From NCBI RefSeq assembly GCF_002843175.1, contig NZ_PJEO01000051.1, forward strand, positions 1 to 64,000: a DNA stretch of 64,000 nucleotides, in the 5' to 3' direction. Positions 19,571 to 27,492 of the stretch are shown here, one piece after another. The position numbers and the translations under genes were made by a program. A model generated the notes under the pieces. It did not search any database. It was not told the DNA's origin and saw nothing but the letters and a program-made list of their open reading frames with translations. The stretch comes from Confluentibacter flavum. GTDB taxonomy: Bacteria; Bacteroidota; Bacteroidia; Flavobacteriales; Flavobacteriaceae. The stretch's first letter is position 1; the number at the start of each line of letters is the position of its first letter.

Positions 19571-20911
19571 ATGGGAGGGCGAAGAGATTTTATAAAAAAA
19601 ACAACGGTAGCTGCTATTGGTTTGGGACTACCCAGCAGTATCAATGCCATGACTGCTAAAAGTTATAATAATATATTAGGGGCAAATGATCGGATTCATG
19701 TTGCCATTCAGGGTTTGGGAAGACGATATGGAGCATATATCCCTTCCATCGCAGACAAGCGAACTAATGTACGCCTAGACTACCTATGCGATGTTCGGGA
19801 TAGCCAATTAGAAAAGGCAGTGAAAAGAGTGGCCGAAAATTTAACATATAATCCCAAACAGGAAAAAGATATTAGAAAAATATTAGAGGACAAGGATATC
19901 GATGCGATTTTTATGGCCACGCCAGACCATTGGCACACACCAGGAGCTTGTATGGCTATGAAGGCCGGGAAACACGTGTATCTTGAAAAGCCATGTAGCC
20001 ATAACCCTCATGAGAATGAAATTGTGGTCGCATTTCAAAAGAAATATAACAAGGTGGTGCAAATGGGAAACCAGCAAAGGTCTGCCATTCAAAGTATTGA
20101 TATCATTAATAAAATCCATAATGGTATTATAGGCAATACCTATAAAGCAATAGCTTTCTATGCTAATGGTAGAGGGGAGATTCCACATCCTGTAGAAGCT
20201 GCAATACCTGAGGGCTTAGACTGGGACCTTTTTCAAGGACCAGCTCCAAGAAAATCGTACCTCCACGATTTATGGGACTATAATTGGCATTGGTATGGAT
20301 GGGATTATGGGACCGCCGAAATGGGTAATAATGCAACACATGAACTGGATATAGCCAGATGGGCATTGGATGTAAAATATCCAGAATATGTAGATGTGAT
20401 TGCTGATAAAAATTATTTTCTGGATGATGGATGGGAAATGTATGATACCATGGAAGCAACTTATAGGTTTCCCGATAATAAGATCATTCAATGGGATGGT
20501 TGTAGTCGTAACCGTTATTCCAAATATAGTGGTCGCGGTCGTGGTACCATTATCTATGGCTCTAAAGGTTCGGTAATGATAGACCGAGGAGGCTACGAAG
20601 TTTACAATCTTAAAGGGGAATTGATTAAGGAAAGTAAAGGTGGCAATGAAGAGGGTCTCGCATTGGGAGGCGGAGGAGATATGTCAACGAATCACGCCGT
20701 GAATTTCTTCAATGCAATCAGGTCAAAAGAAGCTTTGAGATCACCTATTGAAGAGGGCGCTATTTCCCAAATGTTGACGCACTATGCCAATATATCCTCT
20801 CGAATCAAAAAAGGCTTTAATGTGGATGGAAATACAGGAAGAATATTTGATAGGGAAGCCATGGGACTTTGGAAAAGAACTTATGAACCAGGTTGGGAAC
20901 CAATATTATAA
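19571..20911 (+). CDS. Gfo/Idh/MocA oxidoreductase with Tat signal
   Basis: NAD(P)-dependent sugar dehydrogenase-type protein of 446 aa. A twin-arginine signal (GGRRDFIKK) suggests export folded with its cofactor. The Rossmann domain shows VAIQGLGRR, ATPDHWHTP and the LEKPCSHN motif with the conserved Lys. The C-terminal domain contains EMGNNATHELDIARWAL. It sits 10 bp after the DUF1080 gene and 7 bp before the GH92 gene. A role in oxidising the C3 hydroxyl of a glycoside before DUF1080-mediated cleavage is inferred. Some related Tat-exported proteins are GH109 glycosidases, which remains an alternative. Confidence 0.85.
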   Translation: MGGRRDFIKKTTVAAIGLGLPSSINAMTAKSYNNILGANDRIHVAIQGLGRRYGAYIPSIADKRTNVRLDYLCDVRDSQLEKAVKRVAENLTYNPKQEKDIRKILEDKDIDAIFMATPDHWHTPGACMAMKAGKHVYLEKPCSHNPHENEIVVAFQKKYNKVVQMGNQQRSAIQSIDIINKIHNGIIGNTYKAIAFYANGRGEIPHPVEAAIPEGLDWDLFQGPAPRKSYLHDLWDYNWHWYGWDYGTAEMGNNATHELDIARWALDVKYPEYVDVIADKNYFLDDGWEMYDTMEATYRFPDNKIIQWDGCSRNRYSKYSGRGRGTIIYGSKGSVMIDRGGYEVYNLKGELIKESKGGNEEGLALGGGGDMSTNHAVNFFNAIRSKEALRSPIEEGAISQMLTHYANISSRIKKGFNVDGNTGRIFDREAMGLWKRTYEPGWEPIL

Positions 20912-20918
20912 ATAGAAA

Positions 20919-23219
20919 ATGAAACCGCTTCTCAATTGGAAATTCTATTTGTTTGTATCATGCTGTTTTTTAATGCTAAATGTAAGCTGTCAAAGTACCG
21001 ATGACACCAAGAAAAATTTAGCTTATGTGGATTATGTATACCCGCAATTGGATTCGGAAAATTCAAGATGGTTTTTCTTCTCTTCCGCCTGTCGTCCTTT
21101 TGGAATGGTGAACCTAAGTCCGGATACGGAAATTGATGGCGCTTGGGGCAGCGGATATCGCTATAAGGTTGATACGATTAAGGGGTTTAGTCATATTCAT
21201 GCATGGCAACTTTCCGGAATTTCGGTTATGCCTATCGATTTGAAGAAAATTGATGAGAAAAGTTTGTATAAAGATTATTATTCTTCCTTTGATCACGCTA
21301 AAGAAAAGGTTTCACCGGGTTACCACAAACTTTATCTTGATAGGTATGATATCGATGTAGAGCTGACCAGTACAAAAAGAGTTGGATTCCATAGATACCA
21401 TTATAATTCTGATAACGGGGCCATTCTAATCAATCTAAGTGGTCAATTGGGGCCATCAAAAATAGTTGAAGGATCGTTAACGCAAATTGAACCTCGGGTT
21501 TTAGAGGGAGAACTTACCAATGCACCGACCAGGAGAAGGCCCAAATCTACTAAAGTATTTTTTAGAATAGTTTTTGATAGAGATATTAGGGAAATATCAA
21601 CTTTAAAAGGTGGTGGAAAATTCTTAGTAAAGCTTAACGAAAGCAAAGGACAAGTGAAGATGAAGGTGGCGCTCTCATACACTTCCTTGAAAAATGCAAA
21701 GTTTAACCTGGATCAGGAATTGCCACACTGGGATTTTGACCAAATTGTGGAAGAATCCCGCTCTGAATGGAATCAACTGTTAGGTAGGATAAAAGTGAAA
21801 GGAGGTTCACACGAACAAGTACAAAGATTTTATACGGATCTCTGGCATGCGTTACAAGGTCGCCGAACCATTAGTGATGCCAACGGCTATTACCCAGACA
21901 ATACAACCGATACCTTTAAGATTAAACAACTTCCTCTGTCCAAGAATGGAAAGCCATTGTTTGATCATTATAATTCCGATTCATTTTGGGGAGCTCAATG
22001 GACAATTAACACGCTTTGGCAACTGGTTTATCCAGAAATAGCCGAGGCTTTTGTTAAGTCCCTTCTCCAATATTATAAGGATGGAGGCATGGTGCCTAGA
22101 GGCCCTTCTGGAGGAAATTATACTTATGTGATGACTGGGGCAAGCAGTACGCCGTTTATAATTGGTGCTTATCAGAAAGGTATCCGTGGATTTGATTTTG
22201 AGATGGCCTATGAAGCTCTAAAGAAAAACCATATGCCCGGGGGAATTATGGACAAGGCGGGTTATGAACACAAGACTAAATTGGGAGGCGGATTGAATTA
22301 CTACATAGGGCAAGGTTATGTGCCCTATCCGATTCCAGAAGGGAAATTTGGCTATCATCAGAACGGCCCATCCCTTACTTTGGAGTATGCCTACCAGGAT
22401 TGGTGTCTTGCACAATTTGCCAAAGCGCTTGGGAAACAAGAAGACTATGACTACTTTATGACCCGATCGAAAAATTATAAAAATGTATTTGACCCAACTA
22501 CTGGCTGGGTTCGTCCCAAAAACCAAATGGGCGAATGGCTTGAGCCCTATGATCCATACAAGCATGGAGCTGGGTTTTCCGAAGCAAACGGTGCTCAGAA
22601 CACTTGGTTTGTACCGCACGATTTAGAGGGTCTCGCTCAACTTATGGGTGGTAATGACAAAGCAATAGCAAAACTCAACCATCAATTTGAAGAAGCCAAA
22701 AAATTAGGTTTTACCATAGGTACTTCAATTGACCAAGAGCACCATCCAGAATACTCACGTATACCCATAAACTATGGAAATCAGCCTTCTATACAAACAG
22801 CTTTTATCTTTCAACATTTGGGAAGACCTGATCTTACACAGTATTGGGTAAGTCAAGTCGTCAAGACCGTATATGAGGAGTTGTCCACTGATCGTGGCTA
22901 TAATGGAGATGAAGATCAGGGATTGATGGGGTCACTTGCTGTTTTAATGAAAATAGGATTGTTTCAAATGACGGGTACGGAATTGAACCCGGTTTATCAA
23001 ATTACGGGCTCGAGTTTTAATCGAATAGAAATTGAATTGAACAAAGATTATTATGAAGGAAAAAGAATTGTTATAGAAGTTGAAAACAACGGGGAAGAAA
23101 ACTGCTATATAAAATCTGCAAACTTCAATAATAATGGGATGAAGAGTTACACATTGGACCATGAACAATTGGTAGGAGGTGGCACTCTTAAATTGGAAAT
23201 GTCATCAAAACCTAAATAA
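20919..23219 (+). CDS. GH92 exo-alpha-mannosidase
   Basis: Calcium-dependent inverting alpha-mannosidase expected to trim mannose from glycoprotein glycans. The 766 aa protein has a lipoprotein-like N-terminus (NVSC). Family signatures are present: RPFGMVNLSPDTE near the start, SDSFWGAQWTINTLWQLVYPE in the middle, a Glu in EANGAQNTWFVPHD (about 553) in the position of the catalytic acid, and GYNGDEDQGLMG (about 660-670), whose Asp residues act as base. Length is typical. The start ATG is 7 bp after the preceding stop, consistent with an operon. Presence of GH92 beside GH20 and two fucosidase families is the main reason to think of an N-glycan-like substrate. Confidence 0.93.
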   Translation: MKPLLNWKFYLFVSCCFLMLNVSCQSTDDTKKNLAYVDYVYPQLDSENSRWFFFSSACRPFGMVNLSPDTEIDGAWGSGYRYKVDTIKGFSHIHAWQLSGISVMPIDLKKIDEKSLYKDYYSSFDHAKEKVSPGYHKLYLDRYDIDVELTSTKRVGFHRYHYNSDNGAILINLSGQLGPSKIVEGSLTQIEPRVLEGELTNAPTRRRPKSTKVFFRIVFDRDIREISTLKGGGKFLVKLNESKGQVKMKVALSYTSLKNAKFNLDQELPHWDFDQIVEESRSEWNQLLGRIKVKGGSHEQVQRFYTDLWHALQGRRTISDANGYYPDNTTDTFKIKQLPLSKNGKPLFDHYNSDSFWGAQWTINTLWQLVYPEIAEAFVKSLLQYYKDGGMVPRGPSGGNYTYVMTGASSTPFIIGAYQKGIRGFDFEMAYEALKKNHMPGGIMDKAGYEHKTKLGGGLNYYIGQGYVPYPIPEGKFGYHQNGPSLTLEYAYQDWCLAQFAKALGKQEDYDYFMTRSKNYKNVFDPTTGWVRPKNQMGEWLEPYDPYKHGAGFSEANGAQNTWFVPHDLEGLAQLMGGNDKAIAKLNHQFEEAKKLGFTIGTSIDQEHHPEYSRIPINYGNQPSIQTAFIFQHLGRPDLTQYWVSQVVKTVYEELSTDRGYNGDEDQGLMGSLAVLMKIGLFQMTGTELNPVYQITGSSFNRIEIELNKDYYEGKRIVIEVENNGEENCYIKSANFNNNGMKSYTLDHEQLVGGGTLKLEMSSKPK

Positions 23220-23553
23220 AAGAATGAGCACTACATCAATAGCATTTTTCATAAGATTATATCTTTTGTCCAATTGAATTCACAAATATAAGGTCGCTAA
23301 TGTATATGGAAATGTTATGGAATCATGTGGTTTCAATCCAAAAAAGGTTATTCATGGCCGATTCCTTAGAGGGAAATTTTATAAAAAGACAAATTTTAGT
23401 ACTAAATGTAGAATATTAATATGGCGAATTCAATATTTCAAAAAAGACAGTTTTTAAGTATTCGATTACATAAAACCGAATCAACCTCTTTACGGGATTG
23501 ATATTTGGCATGACCCTATTATTAACAATAATTAAAAAAAATAATAAAGTACA
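23220..23553. other. 334-bp intergenic region, possible debris
   Basis: No gene is supported. Two short protein-like stretches exist: an open frame around 23290-23458 (NVMESCGFNPKKVIHG...) and PNQPLYGIDIWHDP near 23470-23520, which ends at a stop before the GH29 gene. They may be remnants of a lost gene. No clear hairpin or promoter was seen. Confidence 0.25.
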
Positions 23554-24870
23554 ATGAAAAACTTAAAAGAGCAATTATTACTAGTTCTGTTTCTTTTTGG
23601 CTTTTTTCTTCTAGAAGCACAAGAGAAACCATTGAACCTGAATAAACCAGAGCGTGAGGAATGGTTTACGAATCTAGGCCTTGGTATGTTTATACATTGG
23701 AGCTTTGATGTGCAATTAGGTATGGTGATTAGCCATAGTATGGTCGGGGCTTCAGATGACTATCTAGATCGCTATGTCAATGAGCTTCCTAAAACCTTCA
23801 ACCCAAGTTTATTTGATGCTCGTGAATGGGCAAGAGCAGCTCGTTTGGCAGGGATGAAATATGTGGTATTCACAACCAAACACCACAATGGATTTTGTAT
23901 GTACGAAACGAAGACCACAGATTTCAGCATCATGAATACGCCCTACGGAAAGGACATCACAAAACAAGTGGTGGATGCTTTTAGGGAAGAAGGATTGGCA
24001 ATAGGATTATACTATTCTCCTGATGATTTTTACTTTTTGTACAAACAGGGCACTCTGATTTCAAGGGAAAGACCAGAGGCACTTGCGTCGAGGAATGAGG
24101 CGCTGAATAGTTATGCTAAGGAACAAGTGAAGGAGTTGATGTCAAATTATGGAAAGATCGATATCTTATTTTTTGATGGCATGGAACAATATGCAAAGAC
24201 AGAATTGGCCAAAATGTGCTGGGAGATTGATCCAGATGTTGTAGTGACCAGAGGCGCCATTGAAACCCCCGAACAAGAAACGCCAAATACAGCAATTCCA
24301 TCTCCGTGGGAGGCATGTTATACATTTGGAGACCAATGGCAATACAGGCCAACGAATGAAAATTACAAATCGGCCAATGATGTGATTCGAAAGTTAATAG
24401 AGATCAGGGCTAAAGGAGGAAATTTCTTGTTGAACTTTGGGCCTGACGAGCTAGGAAGGTTTCCTCAGGAACAAAAAGGAAAACTGAATGAAATCTCATT
24501 GTGGATGTTTATAAACCAAGAAGCCTTTGAGGATACGGTTCCTTTCAAGGTGACGAATGCGTCAAATATCTGGTTCATGAAAAAACGGAACGAGAACACC
24601 GTTTATGTCTTTCTTGAAGAAGAAGACTGGGTTTTAGGTGAACGAAAGATATTCAACCTAAAATCTTTAAAAGCAAACGAGAATACCAAGATTTCAGTTT
24701 TAGGACATAATAGTTTAGTTCTTGAATACAATCCCAATGTAGATCCGAAACCCATTGTGAAGAACACTGATGATGGTATTGGGATTTCGGTTATGAGGGC
24801 ACAAAGAATTTATAATGACCGTAAATGGCCCAATCCAATTGTAGTGAAGTTAGAAAATATTGATTTTTAA
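23554..24870 (+). CDS. GH29 alpha-L-fucosidase
   Basis: Retaining exo-alpha-L-fucosidase, complementary to the inverting GH95 enzyme upstream. The 438 aa protein has a signal peptide (ends LLEAQ). The barrel shows WFTNLGLGMFIHWSFD, KYVVFTTKHHNGFCMYETKTTDFS and the nucleophile region IDILFFDGM (Asp about 207), followed by IRAKGGNFLLNFGPDELG. The C-terminal part is short compared with GH29 enzymes that carry an extra sandwich domain. The acid/base residue cannot be assigned by eye. The combination of GH29 and GH95 suggests more than one fucose linkage in the substrate. Confidence 0.92.
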   Translation: MKNLKEQLLLVLFLFGFFLLEAQEKPLNLNKPEREEWFTNLGLGMFIHWSFDVQLGMVISHSMVGASDDYLDRYVNELPKTFNPSLFDAREWARAARLAGMKYVVFTTKHHNGFCMYETKTTDFSIMNTPYGKDITKQVVDAFREEGLAIGLYYSPDDFYFLYKQGTLISRERPEALASRNEALNSYAKEQVKELMSNYGKIDILFFDGMEQYAKTELAKMCWEIDPDVVVTRGAIETPEQETPNTAIPSPWEACYTFGDQWQYRPTNENYKSANDVIRKLIEIRAKGGNFLLNFGPDELGRFPQEQKGKLNEISLWMFINQEAFEDTVPFKVTNASNIWFMKKRNENTVYVFLEEEDWVLGERKIFNLKSLKANENTKISVLGHNSLVLEYNPNVDPKPIVKNTDDGIGISVMRAQRIYNDRKWPNPIVVKLENIDF

Positions 24871-25092
24871 GGATGGAAAATATTAAATAAGGGGATTTAA
24901 TAGTGCATAAATCATAAAATTACCGGTCACCATATAAAAATGAAGAAGGAGAGTATTGTAAGAACAGACATTAATTATTAAAACACGATTGTCATGTTAA
25001 AACATTTACACTTTTACTACTATTTATCACATATCATATAATAGTAATAATTATCCATCAAATTTAAAAAAAGACTTAAATCATAACAATAC

Positions 25093-26277
25093 ATGAAAAG
25101 AAGGGAATTTATAATAAAAGGGTCTATAGCTTCAGCGGCTATAGGTACATCTGCATTGGCTATGGGTAATATGCTTGATTTCAAAAATGCCAACGAAACT
25201 TTAAACATAGGTGTTATTGGTACAGGTGACAGGGGTACAGGAATGATATCAAATATCAATAGAATTAAAAACCTTAAAGCAATTGCTTGTTCTGATGTTA
25301 TACCTTTTAGATTGGATAATGGCTTAAAAGCAATAAACAGTAAAGCAAAAGGCTACAATGATTATCGTAAATTATTAGATAATAAAGATATTGATGCCAT
25401 ACTGGTATCTACACCATTTAGCACGCATTCACAAATAGCTATAGATGCGCTAGATGCTGGTAAACATGTTTATTGTGAAAAAACAATGGCAAAGGGCTAT
25501 GAAGGTATTCAAAATCTTGTAGAAAAGGCAAACCAATCCAGCACTATATTTCAAACAGGTCATCAATATCATAGTTCCAGATTATATTCCCATGTGGTTG
25601 ATCTTATTAAAAATGGGAAAATAGGAAAAATAACCGCTTTTGAATGCCAATGGAACCGCAATGGAAATTGGAGACGTCCAGTTCCAAAACCAGAGCAGGA
25701 AAGAGCTATTAATTGGCGAATGTATCGTGAGTTTTCAGGAGGTTTGCTGGCCGAACTTTGTTCGCATCAAATAGATTTTGCAAACTGGGTATTAGATGAA
25801 ATGCCAAATCAAGTTATGGGAACTGGTGGTATTGATTATTGGAAAGATGGACGAGAAACTTATGACAATATTCACTTGATTTACAATTATCCAAGTGGCG
25901 TAAAAGCAACATTTACTTGCCTGACAAACAATGCTAAAGATGGCTATAAAATAAAGGTAATTGGTGATAAGGGGACTATTATACTAGATTATGCTAAGGC
26001 ATGGTTTTACCCAGAAGGGGACAATAAAAAAGAAATGGGAACTTTAGATGGCGTTTCTGGAGCGACAATAAAATGGGAACAAGGTATGGGAATTCCCATT
26101 GAAATAGTACATAAAGAACCTAGCGAACAAGCCTTAATTGATTTTAGGGATAACATTAATTTAAATAAAACACCAATCTCCAATGTTACAACTGGTGCCA
26201 ATACTGCTATTTGTGTGCAGATGGGACTGGATGCTATGTATGGTAATAAAATTATTAGCAGCCCTGTTTTTTATTGA
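25093..26277 (+). CDS. Gfo/Idh/MocA oxidoreductase with Tat-like signal
   Basis: 394 aa NAD(P)-dependent oxidoreductase. The N-terminus KRREFIIKGSIASAAIG is a twin-arginine-type export signal. The Rossmann fold includes NIGVIGTGDRGTGM, followed by VSTPFSTHSQIA and YCEKTMAKGYEG with the conserved Lys. The C-terminal half contains LLAELCSHQIDFANWVLDE. A 222-bp AT-rich gap separates it from the GH29 gene, so a separate promoter is possible. A fossil and a single-domain DUF1080 gene follow, repeating the oxidoreductase-DUF1080 pairing seen at 18190-20911. Substrate is unknown; C3-oxidation of a sugar is inferred. Confidence 0.86.
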   Translation: MKRREFIIKGSIASAAIGTSALAMGNMLDFKNANETLNIGVIGTGDRGTGMISNINRIKNLKAIACSDVIPFRLDNGLKAINSKAKGYNDYRKLLDNKDIDAILVSTPFSTHSQIAIDALDAGKHVYCEKTMAKGYEGIQNLVEKANQSSTIFQTGHQYHSSRLYSHVVDLIKNGKIGKITAFECQWNRNGNWRRPVPKPEQERAINWRMYREFSGGLLAELCSHQIDFANWVLDEMPNQVMGTGGIDYWKDGRETYDNIHLIYNYPSGVKATFTCLTNNAKDGYKIKVIGDKGTIILDYAKAWFYPEGDNKKEMGTLDGVSGATIKWEQGMGIPIEIVHKEPSEQALIDFRDNINLNKTPISNVTTGANTAICVQMGLDAMYGNKIISSPVFY

Positions 26278-26340
26278 TAAAAAACATCATATTTTAAAAG
26301 CAAAACATAGAAGGCTTGCTAATATATATATATTAAAATA

Positions 26341-26575
26341 ATGTCGTTGCGCTTGAATAAAATAAATGGACAGATGATCATTCAGGGAATGGCAAAAGAA
26401 GGTTCACAATCGCACATCCATATGATAGTTAGTAATGAAAAGAGACTGAATCGGTTAGGGGTAAACTATCAAAAGATTGATGGGGAAAAACTGGCATGTC
26501 AATGGAAACCAGAAGATTCACCTGAAAACGAAGTGCTTGAATAATGATGTAACTGGCATTATAGACAAACCAGGT
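26341..26575 (+). pseudogene. Chimeric fossil: relaxase fragment joined to GH20 fragment
   Basis: The first part (about 26356-26430) encodes NGQMIIQGMAKEGSQSHIH, matching residues of the DUF5712 mobilization protein at 38557 (NGNMITQGMAKEGSQSHIH) but diverged in DNA. The second part (26434-26575) is almost the same as bases 13693-13833 of the GH20 gene, with about five substitutions and one inserted base by eye. The extra base brings a stop (TAA at 26542-26544) where the GH20 frame reads on. The product has no catalytic part of either parent. It is best read as a recombination scar, not a gene. Confidence 0.85.
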
Positions 26576-26611
26576 TAGGACAAGACAGAATTAATAAAAA
26601 AGTATAATAAA

Positions 26612-27214
26612 ATGAGAAGAATAGTTTTAACAGGTTTAGTAATGGTTTTCAGTTTCGGATTTCAATTGCATGCCCAGAAAAAATCGTTGTTCAATGGAAA
26701 GAATTTAGATGGTTGGACAAACTATGGTACTGAAAAATGGTATGTTGAAGATGGCTTAATGGTTTGTGAAAGTGGCCCAGATAAGGAATATGGTTATTTG
26801 GCAACAGACAAACATTATAAAGATTACGTTTTAACCTTAAAATTTAAGCAAGAAGCTAATGGTAATAGCGGTGTTTTTATTCGTTCAACAGTTGAAGGAA
26901 CTAAAGTTTCTGGTTGGCAAGTAGAAGTGGCTCCAAAAGGAAAGCACACTGGTGGTGTTTACGAATCTTACGGTAGAGGATGGCTGATTAAACCAACTGC
27001 TGAAAAAGAAGAGGTATTAAAAGAAGGAGAATGGAATTCCATGAAAATTAGAGTGGTTGGTAATGAATTGACTTCTTGGTTAAACGGTGAAGAAATGGTT
27101 GCGATTTCTGATGAGAAAATTGGAAAAGGAGTTGGTTCTATCGCTTTACAAATTCATTCAGGAGGTGGAATAAAAGTGAGATGGAAGGATATTAAGATTA
27201 AAGAAATAAAATAG
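26612..27214 (+). CDS. Single-domain DUF1080 (3-keto-disaccharide hydrolase) protein
   Basis: Exported 200 aa jelly-roll protein with a signal peptide ending LHAQ. The single DUF1080 domain starts at KSLFNGKNLDGWTNYG and ends with VRWKDIKIKE, the usual limits of the family. It contains NGNSGVFIRS and a GGVYESYGRGWL segment found across DUF1080 proteins. The known role of characterised members is cleavage of 3-keto-glycosides made by Gfo/Idh or GMC dehydrogenases. Here the Gfo/Idh gene lies upstream and a broken GMC oxidoreductase lies directly downstream. It differs from the tandem-domain protein at 18190 in size. Confidence 0.88.
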   Translation: MRRIVLTGLVMVFSFGFQLHAQKKSLFNGKNLDGWTNYGTEKWYVEDGLMVCESGPDKEYGYLATDKHYKDYVLTLKFKQEANGNSGVFIRSTVEGTKVSGWQVEVAPKGKHTGGVYESYGRGWLIKPTAEKEEVLKEGEWNSMKIRVVGNELTSWLNGEEMVAISDEKIGKGVGSIALQIHSGGGIKVRWKDIKIKEIK

Positions 27215-27222
27215 TTTTATTA

Positions 27223-27395
27223 ATGAAGAAGAACGAACTGTATGACACAATTGTTATCGGCACAGCAATATCTGAAGGTTGTGCAGCGAAGGAACTTTGA
27301 GAGAGAGGGTTGAAGACTTTAGTCTTGGAGCGCGGTCGGATGGTGAAGCATATTGAAACTATCCAACAATGAATATGGATCCTTGGGATTTTTAG
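27223..27395 (+). pseudogene. Broken 5' end of a GMC oxidoreductase gene
   Basis: Starting at ATG 27223, the frame reads KKNELYDTIVIGTAISEGCAAKEL, then a TGA, then ERGLKTLVLERGRMVKHIET. After a shift of one base it continues YPTMNMDPWDF and stops. This is the FAD-binding N-terminus of GMC family dehydrogenases (IVIGTGxSGGxxAKEL, LVLERG). The rest of the gene, more than 1.4 kb, is missing. It carries one in-frame stop, one frameshift and a truncation. It lies 8 bp after the DUF1080 gene, so it was probably once part of the 3-keto-glycoside operon. Confidence 0.82.
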
Positions 27396-27492
27396 AATAG
27401 AGATGAGTCCTAAAGTAGATGCTAAACAAGAAAAACAATACAGTTATTGAATTATATAAATATTCAGACAAAAATGATACTTATCAAACGAT

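Noticed and set aside
19571-20911. GH109 alpha-N-acetylgalactosaminidase
   Set aside because: Tat signal and Rossmann fold fit, but the pattern seen is closer to general Gfo/Idh oxidoreductases; kept only as an alternative.
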